The notes beneath the pieces were generated by a model. That model worked only from the letters and a program-made list of their open reading frames with translations. It had not been told where the DNA came from and ran no database searches. 64,000 nt of DNA. Origin: Vicinamibacteria bacterium (GTDB taxonomy: Bacteria; Acidobacteriota; Vicinamibacteria; Fen-336; JAGNNV01). Location: positions 1 through 64,000 of the forward strand of contig JAIBCN010000177.1 in assembly GCA_019694155.1 (NCBI GenBank), given 5' to 3'. A program made the translations under genes and the position numbers. Position 1 is the stretch's first letter. Each line of letters starts with the position of its first letter. Shown here in pieces: positions 54,495-63,122 of the stretch.

Positions 54495-57095
54495 CTATGC
54501 GAGCGGGCCGAGGCCCTTCAGCTGCACGAGGGGCTCCTCCGCGGCCCGCGAGGCGGCGAGGTTCACCCCAACCTCCACCGCCCAGTCGTTCAACCCCTCG
54601 GTGTCAATGAGCATCTGCTGCATCCGCCACGACGCTCCGTCCGGCTCGGGGGTGACGTAGGTATGCCGCACGTTCCGGGCCTCGGGGTCGAGGCGCACGC
54701 CCTTGTGCTCGGCCCGATGCGCCTCCCGGGAGGCCTTCAAGCGATCCACGGTCCAAGGCACGCCGTCCGCGTCGGCGGAGGCGACGAGCGCCCCGAGCGC
54801 GGCCTCGTCGTCCCCCATGCTCCAGGCACGGATGAACGCGAAGATGCGGGTGCGGATGGCGGCGGTGAACGCCTTGGCGTCGAGGGTGATGTCGACCGGC
54901 CCGTCCGCCCCTTTGGGCCGCATCTCGAGGCCTCCCGCCGACGTCGCGGGAGCCAGGTAGTTCGGATCCTTCATTCGCTCCCACTCTTCTAGGAGGCTCG
55001 AGTCCACGTCGCGCAGCATCGTGCGCAGGTAGATCTCCATCTCGCGCACCGCGTCCGATTTCACCATGTCGGGCACCGTCTGAGCCAGGACCTTGTAGAC
55101 GCTGTTCAGGTGCCGGAGCAACAGGCCCTCGGCGCGTTCGATCTCATACTCGCGGACGTAGTCCGAGAACGACCAGAAGCTCTCGAACATCTCCCTGGCG
55201 ATCGATTTGGGGCGAATCGCCTCCTCTCCAACCCACGGATGGCGGTCCGCGAAGGCGTTGAAGGTCATGTAGATGAACTCCGCGAGCGGCTTCGGGTACT
55301 CGAGCTTCTCGAGCTCGGCCATCCGCTGCTCGTAGTCGAGGCCGTCCGCTTTCATCTGTGCGATGGCCCGGCCTTTCACCTTGTCGAGCTGTCGGCGGAG
55401 GATGAGTTCGGGGTTCTCGAGTATGGACTCGATCAGCGTCACGAGATCGAGCGGATAGTCGATCGAATCGGCATCCAGCAAAGGAATGGTCTCGAGGAGG
55501 TAGAGGGAGAGGGCCTGGTTCATCGAGAAGTCGTCCTGCAACTCGACGTTCACCCTCACCTTCGACCCGCCGTCGTGGGGTCCCGTGATCTCCACGATCC
55601 CGCGCTGAACCAGGGACCTGAAGAGTTGCCAGCCGCGCTTGAAGTGGCCCTTCTTCGCTCGATCGGTCTCGTGCGAATCGCGGATCAGGCGCTGCATGGC
55701 CTCGCAGCCGTCGGTCCTGCGCGAGAGGACGTTCAGCAACATCGCATGCGTCACCTGGAACCTCGAGGTCAGACGCTCGGGCGGCGCGCCGATGAGCCGC
55801 TCGAATGTCTTCCTGTCCCAGTTGACGAAGTTGTGCTCGGGCGGCTTCCGCTTGACCGACTTCTTCCCACCGGCCGCGGCCTTTTCATCGAGACGAAGAT
55901 TCTCGATGTAATGCTCCGGCGCCTGAGCCACCACGAAGCCGACATCGTCGAAACCCTTGCGCCCCGCCCGGCCGGCGATCTGATGGAAATCGCGCGCGGA
56001 GAGGATGGCGGTCTTGTGGCCGTCGTACTTGCACAGCTTGGTGAAGAGAACCGTTCGGATGGGTACGTTGATGCCGACGCCCAGGGTGTCGGTGCCGCAG
56101 ATGACTTTCAGGAGGCCACGCTGCGCCAGTTGCTCGATCAGCACGCGGTACTTCGGGAGCAGGCCCGCATGATGCAGACCAATTCCCGACTTGAGCCACT
56201 TCCGGATGTTCGGGCCGTAGGGACTTGAGAACCTTAAGCCCTCGATCTCCTTAGCCACCGCGTTTTTCTCGTCGCGGGTCGAGAGCGTGAGGCTCGTGAA
56301 GGCCTGCGCACTCTCCGCCGCATCGGCCTGGGTGAAGTGGACCACGTAGACCGGCCCCTTCCCTTCCGCGACCAGGTTCTCGAGGGCGATGGGTAAGGCG
56401 ATTTCCGAATACGAGAACTCGAGAGGCACCGGCCGGTCCAAAGACATCACCGTGGAGGTGGGCAGGCCGTTCAGCTCGGTGAGAGCCTCGGCGAAGAAAG
56501 TCATGTCCCCGAGGGTCGCGGACATCAAGAGGAATCGCGTCCTCTTCAGGGTGAGCAGCGGCGCCTGCCACGCAACCCCGCGATCGCGATCCGCGTACCA
56601 GTGGAACTCGTCCATGACGACGTCGTCGATCCGCGCGTCCTCGCCCTCGCGCAGGGCGATGTTCGCCAGGACTTCCGCGGTGCAGCAGAGCACGGGCGCG
56701 TCACGGTTGACCGTCGCGTCTCCCGTCGACAGGCCCACATTTTCGGGCCCCAGCTCGCGGCAGAGGGCCATCCATTTCTCGTTGACGAGAGCCTTGATCG
56801 GGCAGGTGTAGACCGAGCGCCGGCCCCGGGTCAGGGCATCGAAGTGCATGGCCGAGGCGACGAGCGACTTCCCCGATCCGGTCGGCGTGTTGAGGATGAC
56901 GTTCTTGCCCTCGAAGAGGTCGAGGATCGCCTCTTCCTGGGCGGGATAGAGGGTGAGCCCCCTCGATGCCACGTAGTCGAGGAAGCGGCCGAGGAGTTCG
57001 TCGCTCGACGTGGCCGGGTCGGGCAGAGAGTTGAAGAGAGGAGCGGCCAAAGGGTGCGCAGGATAGCCGCTCGGCGTGGGGTGCGCCGATCCCAA
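54495..57095 (-). CDS. Ski2-like DEAD/DEAH-box helicase with DUF3516-type C-terminus
   Basis: An 866-residue superfamily 2 helicase. Walker A TPTGSGKS is at 70-77, motif II is DEFH (162-165), motif III SAT (192-194), and the second RecA domain has [12 protein letters not shown] and motif [12 protein letters not shown]. The long C-terminal region is typical of the DUF3516 branch. Ski2-like enzymes unwind RNA or DNA; the substrate is not known here. The most upstream start is a TTG at 57095, so the N-terminus is uncertain. It is read 12 bases after ADOP-13 on the same strand and may be co-transcribed, although the functional link is unclear. It converges with the TPR-like gene. Confidence 0.85.
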   Translation of the reverse strand: MGSAHPTPSGYPAHPLAAPLFNSLPDPATSSDELLGRFLDYVASRGLTLYPAQEEAILDLFEGKNVILNTPTGSGKSLVASAMHFDALTRGRRSVYTCPIKALVNEKWMALCRELGPENVGLSTGDATVNRDAPVLCCTAEVLANIALREGEDARIDDVVMDEFHWYADRDRGVAWQAPLLTLKRTRFLLMSATLGDMTFFAEALTELNGLPTSTVMSLDRPVPLEFSYSEIALPIALENLVAEGKGPVYVVHFTQADAAESAQAFTSLTLSTRDEKNAVAKEIEGLRFSSPYGPNIRKWLKSGIGLHHAGLLPKYRVLIEQLAQRGLLKVICGTDTLGVGINVPIRTVLFTKLCKYDGHKTAILSARDFHQIAGRAGRKGFDDVGFVVAQAPEHYIENLRLDEKAAAGGKKSVKRKPPEHNFVNWDRKTFERLIGAPPERLTSRFQVTHAMLLNVLSRRTDGCEAMQRLIRDSHETDRAKKGHFKRGWQLFRSLVQRGIVEITGPHDGGSKVRVNVELQDDFSMNQALSLYLLETIPLLDADSIDYPLDLVTLIESILENPELILRRQLDKVKGRAIAQMKADGLDYEQRMAELEKLEYPKPLAEFIYMTFNAFADRHPWVGEEAIRPKSIAREMFESFWSFSDYVREYEIERAEGLLLRHLNSVYKVLAQTVPDMVKSDAVREMEIYLRTMLRDVDSSLLEEWERMKDPNYLAPATSAGGLEMRPKGADGPVDITLDAKAFTAAIRTRIFAFIRAWSMGDDEAALGALVASADADGVPWTVDRLKASREAHRAEHKGVRLDPEARNVRHTYVTPEPDGASWRMQQMLIDTEGLNDWAVEVGVNLAASRAAEEPLVQLKGLGPLA

Positions 57096-57107
57096 CCCCG
57101 AAGCGCG

Positions 57108-59534
57108 CTACTCGTGCCGAACCGCGACGAGCGGATCCACGCGCGCTGCACGGCGGGCGGGAATGTACGTGGCGAGCGCCGCCACCGCCGTGAGAACGAG
57201 CGCGGCCATCGCGAAGACGACCGGATCGGTGGGCGGCGTCTCATAGAGGGCGCTCGAGAGAACCCTTGATCCCGCGAGGCCGATCGCAACCCCTGCGGCC
57301 ACCCCGAGCCCTGCAAGGGCCAGACCCTGCTTGAACACCAATCGGAAGATGGACGTCGTTTGCGCGCCCAGGGCCATGCGGATGCCGATCTCGCTCGTCC
57401 TCTCGCCGACGGAGAGCGACATCACTCCGTAGATGCCGATGGACGCGAGCCCCAGGGCGAGGAAGGCGAAGGCCCCGAGAATCATCAGCGGATAACGCCG
57501 GAGGAACGTCGCGGGGACGGAGGCGATGATCTCGTCCATGGCGCGCACCGAGCTCACGATCACGTCCGGTTCCATCGCCCGTGACTCCGCGGCGAGGGTC
57601 GTCCCGAGGCCCTTTTGCCCCGGCTTCAGGCGGAGGACGACGCTCGTCGATGTTCCGGAGTCCTGTCGCCAGGGGAAATAGAGCACCGGACGGACGCGTC
57701 CGTCGAGAGCCCCGGCCTTTTCGTCGGTCACCACGCCGACCACCTCGAGCGGCCCGTCCACGAACGGAAAGGTGAGGCTGCGCCCGATGGGGTCCTCGGC
57801 GCCGAACATGTCCTCCACGAACTTCCGGTTGACCACCACGACGCGCACGGCCGCGGGGCCATCCGAAGTCCCGAACGCACGGCCCGCCACGACCCTCAGA
57901 CCCATGACGCCGAAGTAGCTCTCGCTGACCGTCCGCAGCTCGGCATCAGGGGCCGCCGACCCGGCCGGGCCGCGCCCGACAATGGTGGGCGTGCCCGTGT
58001 TCCCGGAGCCGAGCAGCGGCAGACGGTCGACGAGAGCAACGCCTTCGACGCCCGGGAGGGCGCCCACCCTCGACTGCCACTGATCGAAGAAGGCCTCGCG
58101 CTTCGGTTCCGCGTCGTAGCGGTTCGGGGGAATGGCGATTCGCGCGGTCAGCAGATTCGCGGTGTCGAAACCAGGGTCCACATCGAGCAGGCGCCCGAGG
58201 CTCCGCGCCATCAGGCCCGTCGCCGCAACCAGCGACAGGGCAATCGCGATCTCCGACACCACCAGCGCGGAACGCATCCTCTGCCTTCCCGCCGAACCTC
58301 GCGCGCCATCTTTCAGGCTTTCGAGTACTCGGGGAGACGAGGTCCTCAGAGCGGGCGCCAGGCCGAACAGAAGACCGGTGGCGACGCAGACCGAGAAGGT
58401 GAAGGCGAGGACTCCCGGGTTCACCGAGAGGCCCTTGAGAAAAGGAAGCCCCTGTGCCATGCCGGCGGGGATGGCCGCAATCATCGTCCGCACGCCCCAG
58501 CCAGCCCACAGGAGCCCGACGGCGCCTCCGGCCAGAGAAAGAAGAAGACTCTCCGCCAGGAACTGGGAGATGACCCGCCCCCGCCCCGCTCCCATGGCGA
58601 GGCGGATCCCTACCTCGCGCCGGCGACTCATAGCCCGCGCGAGCAACATGTTCGCGACATTGGCGCAGGCGATCAGCAGCACTGCACCCACCGCGGCGAA
58701 AAGCCCCATCACGACCGGGCCGATGGGGCCGACGAGCGCTTCCCGGAGGGGCGCGACCCTAAGCCCCGTGTCCTTGTGCCACTGCGCATCCTTCTGCGCG
58801 CGAGCGGCGGCAATGGAGGCGAGTTCAGCGTTCGCCTGCTCGCGCGTGGTTCCTTCGCGCAACCTCCCGATCGCCCACATCCAGTGCATGAAGCGTCGCT
58901 CGATCGCCGCTTTCCCGGGCGAGAGCGTCACAAACAGATCCGGCTCGCCAAGCCGGGCGAAATGAAACTCCCGGGGCAGGATCCCCACGACCGTGAACGA
59001 ACCGTCGTCGAGGGTGATGGAGCGTCCCACCATCTGAGCATCGCCCGCAAACCGCCGCTGCCACAGACCGTAGGAGAGGATGGCCGCGCCGCGCTTGAGA
59101 AGCGGTTGATCCTCGTCCGGCCGGAAGGTCCGCCCGAGGATCGGGTCGACGCCCAGGACCTCAAAGAAATCGGCGGACACCCGGGCGGCGGGAAGCCTCT
59201 CCGATCCCTCGGGCGTACGCAGGGTGAAACCGTCAAACGCGTACCCCGCAACTCCCTCGAAGCTTCGCGCCTGATCGACGATGTCTTTGAAATCCGGATA
59301 TGAGACCTGGCGGGTCTGCTGCCGCGGCTCCGTCTCCCAGACGTGGACCAGGCGATCGGCGTCGCGGTACGGAAGGCCCTTGAGCATCACCGCATTCACG
59401 ACCGTGAACACCGCGGAGTTGGCGCCGATTCCGAGGCCGAGCGTCGCCACCGCCGTGATGGTAAAGGCCGGCGTCTTGCGAAGGCCGCGGAAGGCGTACC
59501 TGAGATCACCAAGGAAAGGGAGCAAGCGCTTCAT
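57108..59534 (-). CDS. ADOP-13 permease
   Basis: An 808-residue ADOP permease. LGLGIGANSAVF is at about 32-43, REVGIRLAMGAG in the first FtsX domain and SEIGIRMALGA (714-724) in the second. The start at 59534 is set by the usual LRYAFRGLRKTPAF helix; the open frame further upstream is an antisense shadow of the kinase gene. The predicted sigma-54-type start lies two bases from the ATG and there is no ribosome site, so the message may be leaderless. It is divergent from the Ser/Thr kinase and separated from its GTG by 60 bases. Confidence 0.88.
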   Translation of the reverse strand: MKRLLPFLGDLRYAFRGLRKTPAFTITAVATLGLGIGANSAVFTVVNAVMLKGLPYRDADRLVHVWETEPRQQTRQVSYPDFKDIVDQARSFEGVAGYAFDGFTLRTPEGSERLPAARVSADFFEVLGVDPILGRTFRPDEDQPLLKRGAAILSYGLWQRRFAGDAQMVGRSITLDDGSFTVVGILPREFHFARLGEPDLFVTLSPGKAAIERRFMHWMWAIGRLREGTTREQANAELASIAAARAQKDAQWHKDTGLRVAPLREALVGPIGPVVMGLFAAVGAVLLIACANVANMLLARAMSRRREVGIRLAMGAGRGRVISQFLAESLLLSLAGGAVGLLWAGWGVRTMIAAIPAGMAQGLPFLKGLSVNPGVLAFTFSVCVATGLLFGLAPALRTSSPRVLESLKDGARGSAGRQRMRSALVVSEIAIALSLVAATGLMARSLGRLLDVDPGFDTANLLTARIAIPPNRYDAEPKREAFFDQWQSRVGALPGVEGVALVDRLPLLGSGNTGTPTIVGRGPAGSAAPDAELRTVSESYFGVMGLRVVAGRAFGTSDGPAAVRVVVVNRKFVEDMFGAEDPIGRSLTFPFVDGPLEVVGVVTDEKAGALDGRVRPVLYFPWRQDSGTSTSVVLRLKPGQKGLGTTLAAESRAMEPDVIVSSVRAMDEIIASVPATFLRRYPLMILGAFAFLALGLASIGIYGVMSLSVGERTSEIGIRMALGAQTTSIFRLVFKQGLALAGLGVAAGVAIGLAGSRVLSSALYETPPTDPVVFAMAALVLTAVAALATYIPARRAARVDPLVAVRHE

Positions 59535-59547
59535 CTCAACAGCCTGA

Positions 59548-59562
59548 GCAAGCGGGATGCCA
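59548..59562 (-). promoter_or_regulatory. Sigma-54-type promoter of ADOP-13
   Basis: Minus-strand TGGCATCCCGCTTGC followed by T is the best match to the -24/-12 consensus in this window. The predicted start (59536) is two bases upstream of the ADOP-13 ATG. No clear activator-type repeat is visible upstream, where the kinase gene lies. Confidence 0.6.
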
Positions 59563-59594
59563 GTCGGACGGGGCGGTGTATCTTCATACGCGCC

Positions 59595-60434
59595 GTGGCT
59601 CTCTCGAGAAAGACAACCACCTCTTCCACAAGAAGACCGCGCACGACCATTCGCCTGAGCCGGGTCTGGACCTTCAACGAGGCGAAGCGGATCGGGACGC
59701 CCGGGGGCTTTGGGGAGGTCTTCGAAGGCCGGGGCGAGGATCGGACACCGGTGGCGGTCAAGCGCATCCGGCGTGTGACCCCGGGGCTCGCCACCGGCGA
59801 GATCCGGATCGCGAGGACGCTCATGTCGCGCCCGAGCCTGCACATCATTCCCATCCTCGACGCGGGCAAGGACCCCGAGAGCGGCCACAACTACGTGGTC
59901 ATGCCCCGCGCCGACCTGAGCCTCCAGGACCTCATCGACCGCGACGGGCCGCTTGTCGACGAGGACGCCATGACCGTCCTCAGCGACGTCCTGACCGGCC
60001 TCCAGGAGATGAAGAGGATCGTTCACGGCGACCTGAAGCCCGCGAACGTCCTGCTGCACGAGGGCCGCTGGAAGCTCGCGGACATGGGCATCGCGCGCCA
60101 CGTGGACGATGAGCCCGCGGCCCTCTCCGCCCGCATGTTCGTGAGCGAAGGGTATGCGGCTCCCGAACAGTGGAGGTTCGAGGCGCCGGTACGCGCCACT
60201 GACGTCTACGCGTTCGGGTGCCTCGCCTACGCCGTGCTCACCGGTTCACCTCCCTTCCTCGGCCCCTCCCAGGAGGAGTTCTGCATCCAGCACCTCAAGG
60301 CCGTCCCCCGCCCGCTTCCGGCCTCCCCCGCGGTTCAGGCCCTCGTCCAGATGTGCCTCAACAAGGACAAGGCCTCACGGCCTTCGATCGAGACGGCGCT
60401 CACCCTTCTCAAGCGAGCCTGGGGCAGGCAATAG
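59595..60434 (+). CDS. Ser/Thr protein kinase
   Basis: A 279-residue cytosolic kinase. The glycine loop GTPGGFGEV is at 34-42, catalytic K56 in VAVK, catalytic loop HGDLKPAN (144-151) with D146, DMG in place of DFG (163-165) and APE (189-191). The residue before the catalytic aspartate is glycine, not arginine, so it is a non-RD kinase and may not need activation-loop phosphorylation. There is no transmembrane or sensor domain. The start is a GTG at 59595 because the upstream frame is a shadow of ADOP-13. The gene lies between two divergently regulated permeases, and its 3' flank contains the activator-type site of ADOP-14. Confidence 0.85.
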   Translation: MALSRKTTTSSTRRPRTTIRLSRVWTFNEAKRIGTPGGFGEVFEGRGEDRTPVAVKRIRRVTPGLATGEIRIARTLMSRPSLHIIPILDAGKDPESGHNYVVMPRADLSLQDLIDRDGPLVDEDAMTVLSDVLTGLQEMKRIVHGDLKPANVLLHEGRWKLADMGIARHVDDEPAALSARMFVSEGYAAPEQWRFEAPVRATDVYAFGCLAYAVLTGSPPFLGPSQEEFCIQHLKAVPRPLPASPAVQALVQMCLNKDKASRPSIETALTLLKRAWGRQ

Positions 60435-60461
60435 CCCGGGTGGCCGCAAGCGGGACGCTCA

Positions 60462-60476
60462 TTCCCAATATCGGAC
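60462..60476. promoter_or_regulatory. Activator-type inverted repeat upstream of ADOP-14
   Basis: TTCCCAATATCGGAC matches the 18854 site at 12 of 15 positions, with GGAC as its right arm. It ends 50 bases before the promoter at 60526. Confidence 0.5.
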
Positions 60477-60525
60477 GATCCCCGGGGCAAAGCGGGTCCA
60501 AACGCCGCGGGCAGCCCCGTCAATC

Positions 60526-60540
60526 TGGCACGGGACTTGG
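60526..60540 (+). promoter_or_regulatory. Sigma-54-type promoter of ADOP-14
   Basis: TGGCACGGGACTTGG, identical to the promoter at 31333-31347. The predicted start is two bases before the ATG at 60554. Confidence 0.55.
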
Positions 60541-60553
60541 ATGGGTTTCCCCG

Positions 60554-63028
60554 ATGTTCGACGCTTTGATCGCCGATATCGCGACAGCCGCGCGATCGCT
60601 GCGGCGCCTGCCGCTCCTGACCGGGGGCGCCATTCTGGCGGTTGCGATCGCGGTCGGACTCAATGTTGCGGTGTTCGGCCTCGTGGATCGCGCGATCTTC
60701 GCGCCGCCGCCTCAGGTGGCCGCGCCGCAGCGGCTCTTCACCCTCGGCTTTGCCGCCGCGGGCGACACCAGAGCCCCCGCCGACATGAAGTCGACTTCTT
60801 ACCCGGCCTTCAACGCTCTGCGAAAGGGCGTCCCCGCTTTCGAGAACACCGCGGCCTTCCAGCGGATGTCGGCCACCATGATGCTCGACGGCGACCAGAG
60901 AAGCGTCCGCGCCATGGTCATCTCCGAGGGCTACTTCGATGCGCTCGGAGCGCGCCCCTTCCTCGGACGGGTCCCGGGCCCCGGAGACACCGATGCGCAG
61001 TCGAATCCGATCGTGGTCCTGAGTCACGCGTTCTGGAAGAGCGCGCTCGGCGGCGATGCCGCCGTCCTCGGCAGGCGTCTCACCATCAACGGAATCGAGT
61101 ACGCGGCCGCGGGGGTCATGCCCGCGGGCTTCAGCGGGCACTCGACCACCGAGGCGGACCTGTGGCTGCCCTTCGCCGCGGTCATGCGGAATGATCCGGG
61201 CTGGGACCTTCAGCCCTACCGCAACGTCGCCGGCGTTCTGGCGCGCCTCGCGCCGGACGCGAGCCCGGGGGAGGCGGAGCGACAGGCGGGGGAAGTGCTC
61301 GAGCGCCGCGTCTCCCTGACTCCCGTGGAAGGGTCCGAGGTCGGTCCGACGGAGCGCAAAGTGGCGCTCTGGCTGTGCGCGATCGCGGTCCTGGTTCTCG
61401 TCGCCGGACTCGCCAACAGCGCCGTCCTGCTCGTTGTGCGCGGCGTGCGGTCGCGGCGTGTCGTGGCGATTCGCGCGGCGCTCGGAGCGTCGGGCGCGCG
61501 CCTGCGCCGCCAGGCGGCGATCGAGGCGATGATGGTTGCGAGCGCGGCGATGAGTCTCTCGCTGGGCCTCGCCTCCGCCGTGAGCCGCACCCTGCGCACC
61601 GTCCTGTTTCCGGGCCTCCTCGCGGAGGGCAGCCCCGGAACCATGGGGCTGCTGGCCACAGGCGTCGCCGGCCTCGCCGCCGCGCTGGTCGCGGCCGCCG
61701 CCGGCCTTTCCCAGATCCCGTCCGAGTCGTTGCCGCTTCACCGCGTTGGCGAGCCATCCGGGACCGGACGCCGGAGCCGCGTCATGACCGCGCTCCTGCT
61801 CGTTCAGACGACGCTCGCGGTCGTACTCCTTGCCGGAGCCGGGCTTCTCGGCGCAAGTCTCCATCGTCTCCGCGCGCAGGACTTCGGCATCGCCATGGAC
61901 GGCGTGCTCGTAGTCGAGTTCGAGCAGACCTCGGCCGAGATCCCGGGGCAGGACCGCCTCTTCATGGAGGGCCTGGAGCGTGTGAAGTCCCTGCCCGGCG
62001 TCCGACTCGCCTCCTTCATCGACTCGATCCCCTTCGCCGGCTTCAACGTTCCCCCTGTCGCGGTGCCGGGTCGGGCGGAGCCGCCTTCGGTGGGCGGGCA
62101 ACTCCCGTTCCTCACCGCCGCGACACCCGAGTTCCTCTCCATCCTGGGAGTGCGAGTCCTCGAAGGGCGGGCCTTCGTCGACGCCGACGACCGCGGCGCG
62201 CCGGTCGTAATGGTGAACGAGACCATGGCTCGACTCGTCTGGCCCGGCGAACGGGCGATCGGGAAATGCCTGCGCATAGGCTTCGATCCCGCCTTCGACC
62301 CCTCCAGTTTCGACCCGTCGTCGGGTCCGCCCATGCCGTCCCCGACCTCCGCTTGCCGCGAGGTCGTCGGTGTCGTCGCGGACGTGCGGCAACGATCCGT
62401 GCTTCCCTTCGACGGCGAGGACCGGCTGATGCAGTACTTCGTCCCGTTCTCACAGGCTCCGACACCGCCTTTCGCCCCGAACCCCACGCGGATCCGCGGC
62501 CTGCTGGTGCGCGTCGACGAACAGGTTCCGGGGCTCGCCTCCGCCATCCGGCGAGCCGTCGTCGGCGGATCTGCCGACCTCCCCTATCTGCGGGTTCGTC
62601 CCTACGTGGAACTCCTCGACCGGCAGATGCGCCCCTGGACCATGGGCACCCGCCTGCTCGGCGTCTTCAGCGCTCTCGCCCTCGCGGTGTCCGGCATCGG
62701 CATGTTCGCCGCCTTCGCCCACGCGGTCGCGGAAAGGCGGAGAGAGATGGCCATTCGCCTCGCGGTGGGCGCCCGTCCCATCCAGGTCCTGCGCCTGGTC
62801 GTGCGAGAGGCCCTCCTCATCGCCATAGGGGGCGTCGCAATCGGGGCGCCTGGAGCGGCGCTTCTCGGACGAGGACTGCGGTCGGTCCTCTTCGCCACGG
62901 CGCCCCTCGATCCCCTGGTTCTGGCCGCCTCGGCGACGCTCATGCTGCTGATCTCCGCCGCCGCCACCTGCGCCCCCGCGCGGGACGCGGCGAGGGCCGA
63001 TCCGGCCGTTCTGCTCCGCTCGGAGTGA
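60554..63028 (+). CDS. ADOP-14 permease, the most divergent copy
   Basis: An 824-residue permease. The first helix lacks the GIGANTAIF signature (VAIAVGLNVAVF, 30-41). The first FtsX motif is RVVAIRAALGAS and the second REMAIRLAVGA (730-740). The C-terminus is ARADPAVLLRSE. The start at 60554 follows the predicted leaderless start point and gives the usual N-terminal helix; the longer open frame upstream is a shadow of the kinase. No ribosome site precedes the ATG. It is followed by 94 bases and the propeller gene. Confidence 0.85.
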   Translation: MFDALIADIATAARSLRRLPLLTGGAILAVAIAVGLNVAVFGLVDRAIFAPPPQVAAPQRLFTLGFAAAGDTRAPADMKSTSYPAFNALRKGVPAFENTAAFQRMSATMMLDGDQRSVRAMVISEGYFDALGARPFLGRVPGPGDTDAQSNPIVVLSHAFWKSALGGDAAVLGRRLTINGIEYAAAGVMPAGFSGHSTTEADLWLPFAAVMRNDPGWDLQPYRNVAGVLARLAPDASPGEAERQAGEVLERRVSLTPVEGSEVGPTERKVALWLCAIAVLVLVAGLANSAVLLVVRGVRSRRVVAIRAALGASGARLRRQAAIEAMMVASAAMSLSLGLASAVSRTLRTVLFPGLLAEGSPGTMGLLATGVAGLAAALVAAAAGLSQIPSESLPLHRVGEPSGTGRRSRVMTALLLVQTTLAVVLLAGAGLLGASLHRLRAQDFGIAMDGVLVVEFEQTSAEIPGQDRLFMEGLERVKSLPGVRLASFIDSIPFAGFNVPPVAVPGRAEPPSVGGQLPFLTAATPEFLSILGVRVLEGRAFVDADDRGAPVVMVNETMARLVWPGERAIGKCLRIGFDPAFDPSSFDPSSGPPMPSPTSACREVVGVVADVRQRSVLPFDGEDRLMQYFVPFSQAPTPPFAPNPTRIRGLLVRVDEQVPGLASAIRRAVVGGSADLPYLRVRPYVELLDRQMRPWTMGTRLLGVFSALALAVSGIGMFAAFAHAVAERRREMAIRLAVGARPIQVLRLVVREALLIAIGGVAIGAPGAALLGRGLRSVLFATAPLDPLVLAASATLMLLISAAATCAPARDAARADPAVLLRSE

Positions 63029-63122
63029 CGAGGCTCGGGTTCCGGGAAGCGCCGAGATATCCTTGCCGCACCTGGTTGGCGCTCCCCGGCGCGCGGCCGC
63101 TTCAATCCTCAGGAGAATCAGC

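Noticed and set aside
59742-59751. CGGACACCGG, a match to part of the activator-type site, upstream of ADOP-13
   Set aside because: It lies in the kinase coding sequence and the left arm of the inverted repeat is missing.
60335-62392. 685-codon open frame on the minus strand
   Set aside because: Antisense shadow of ADOP-14 with biased composition and no domain.
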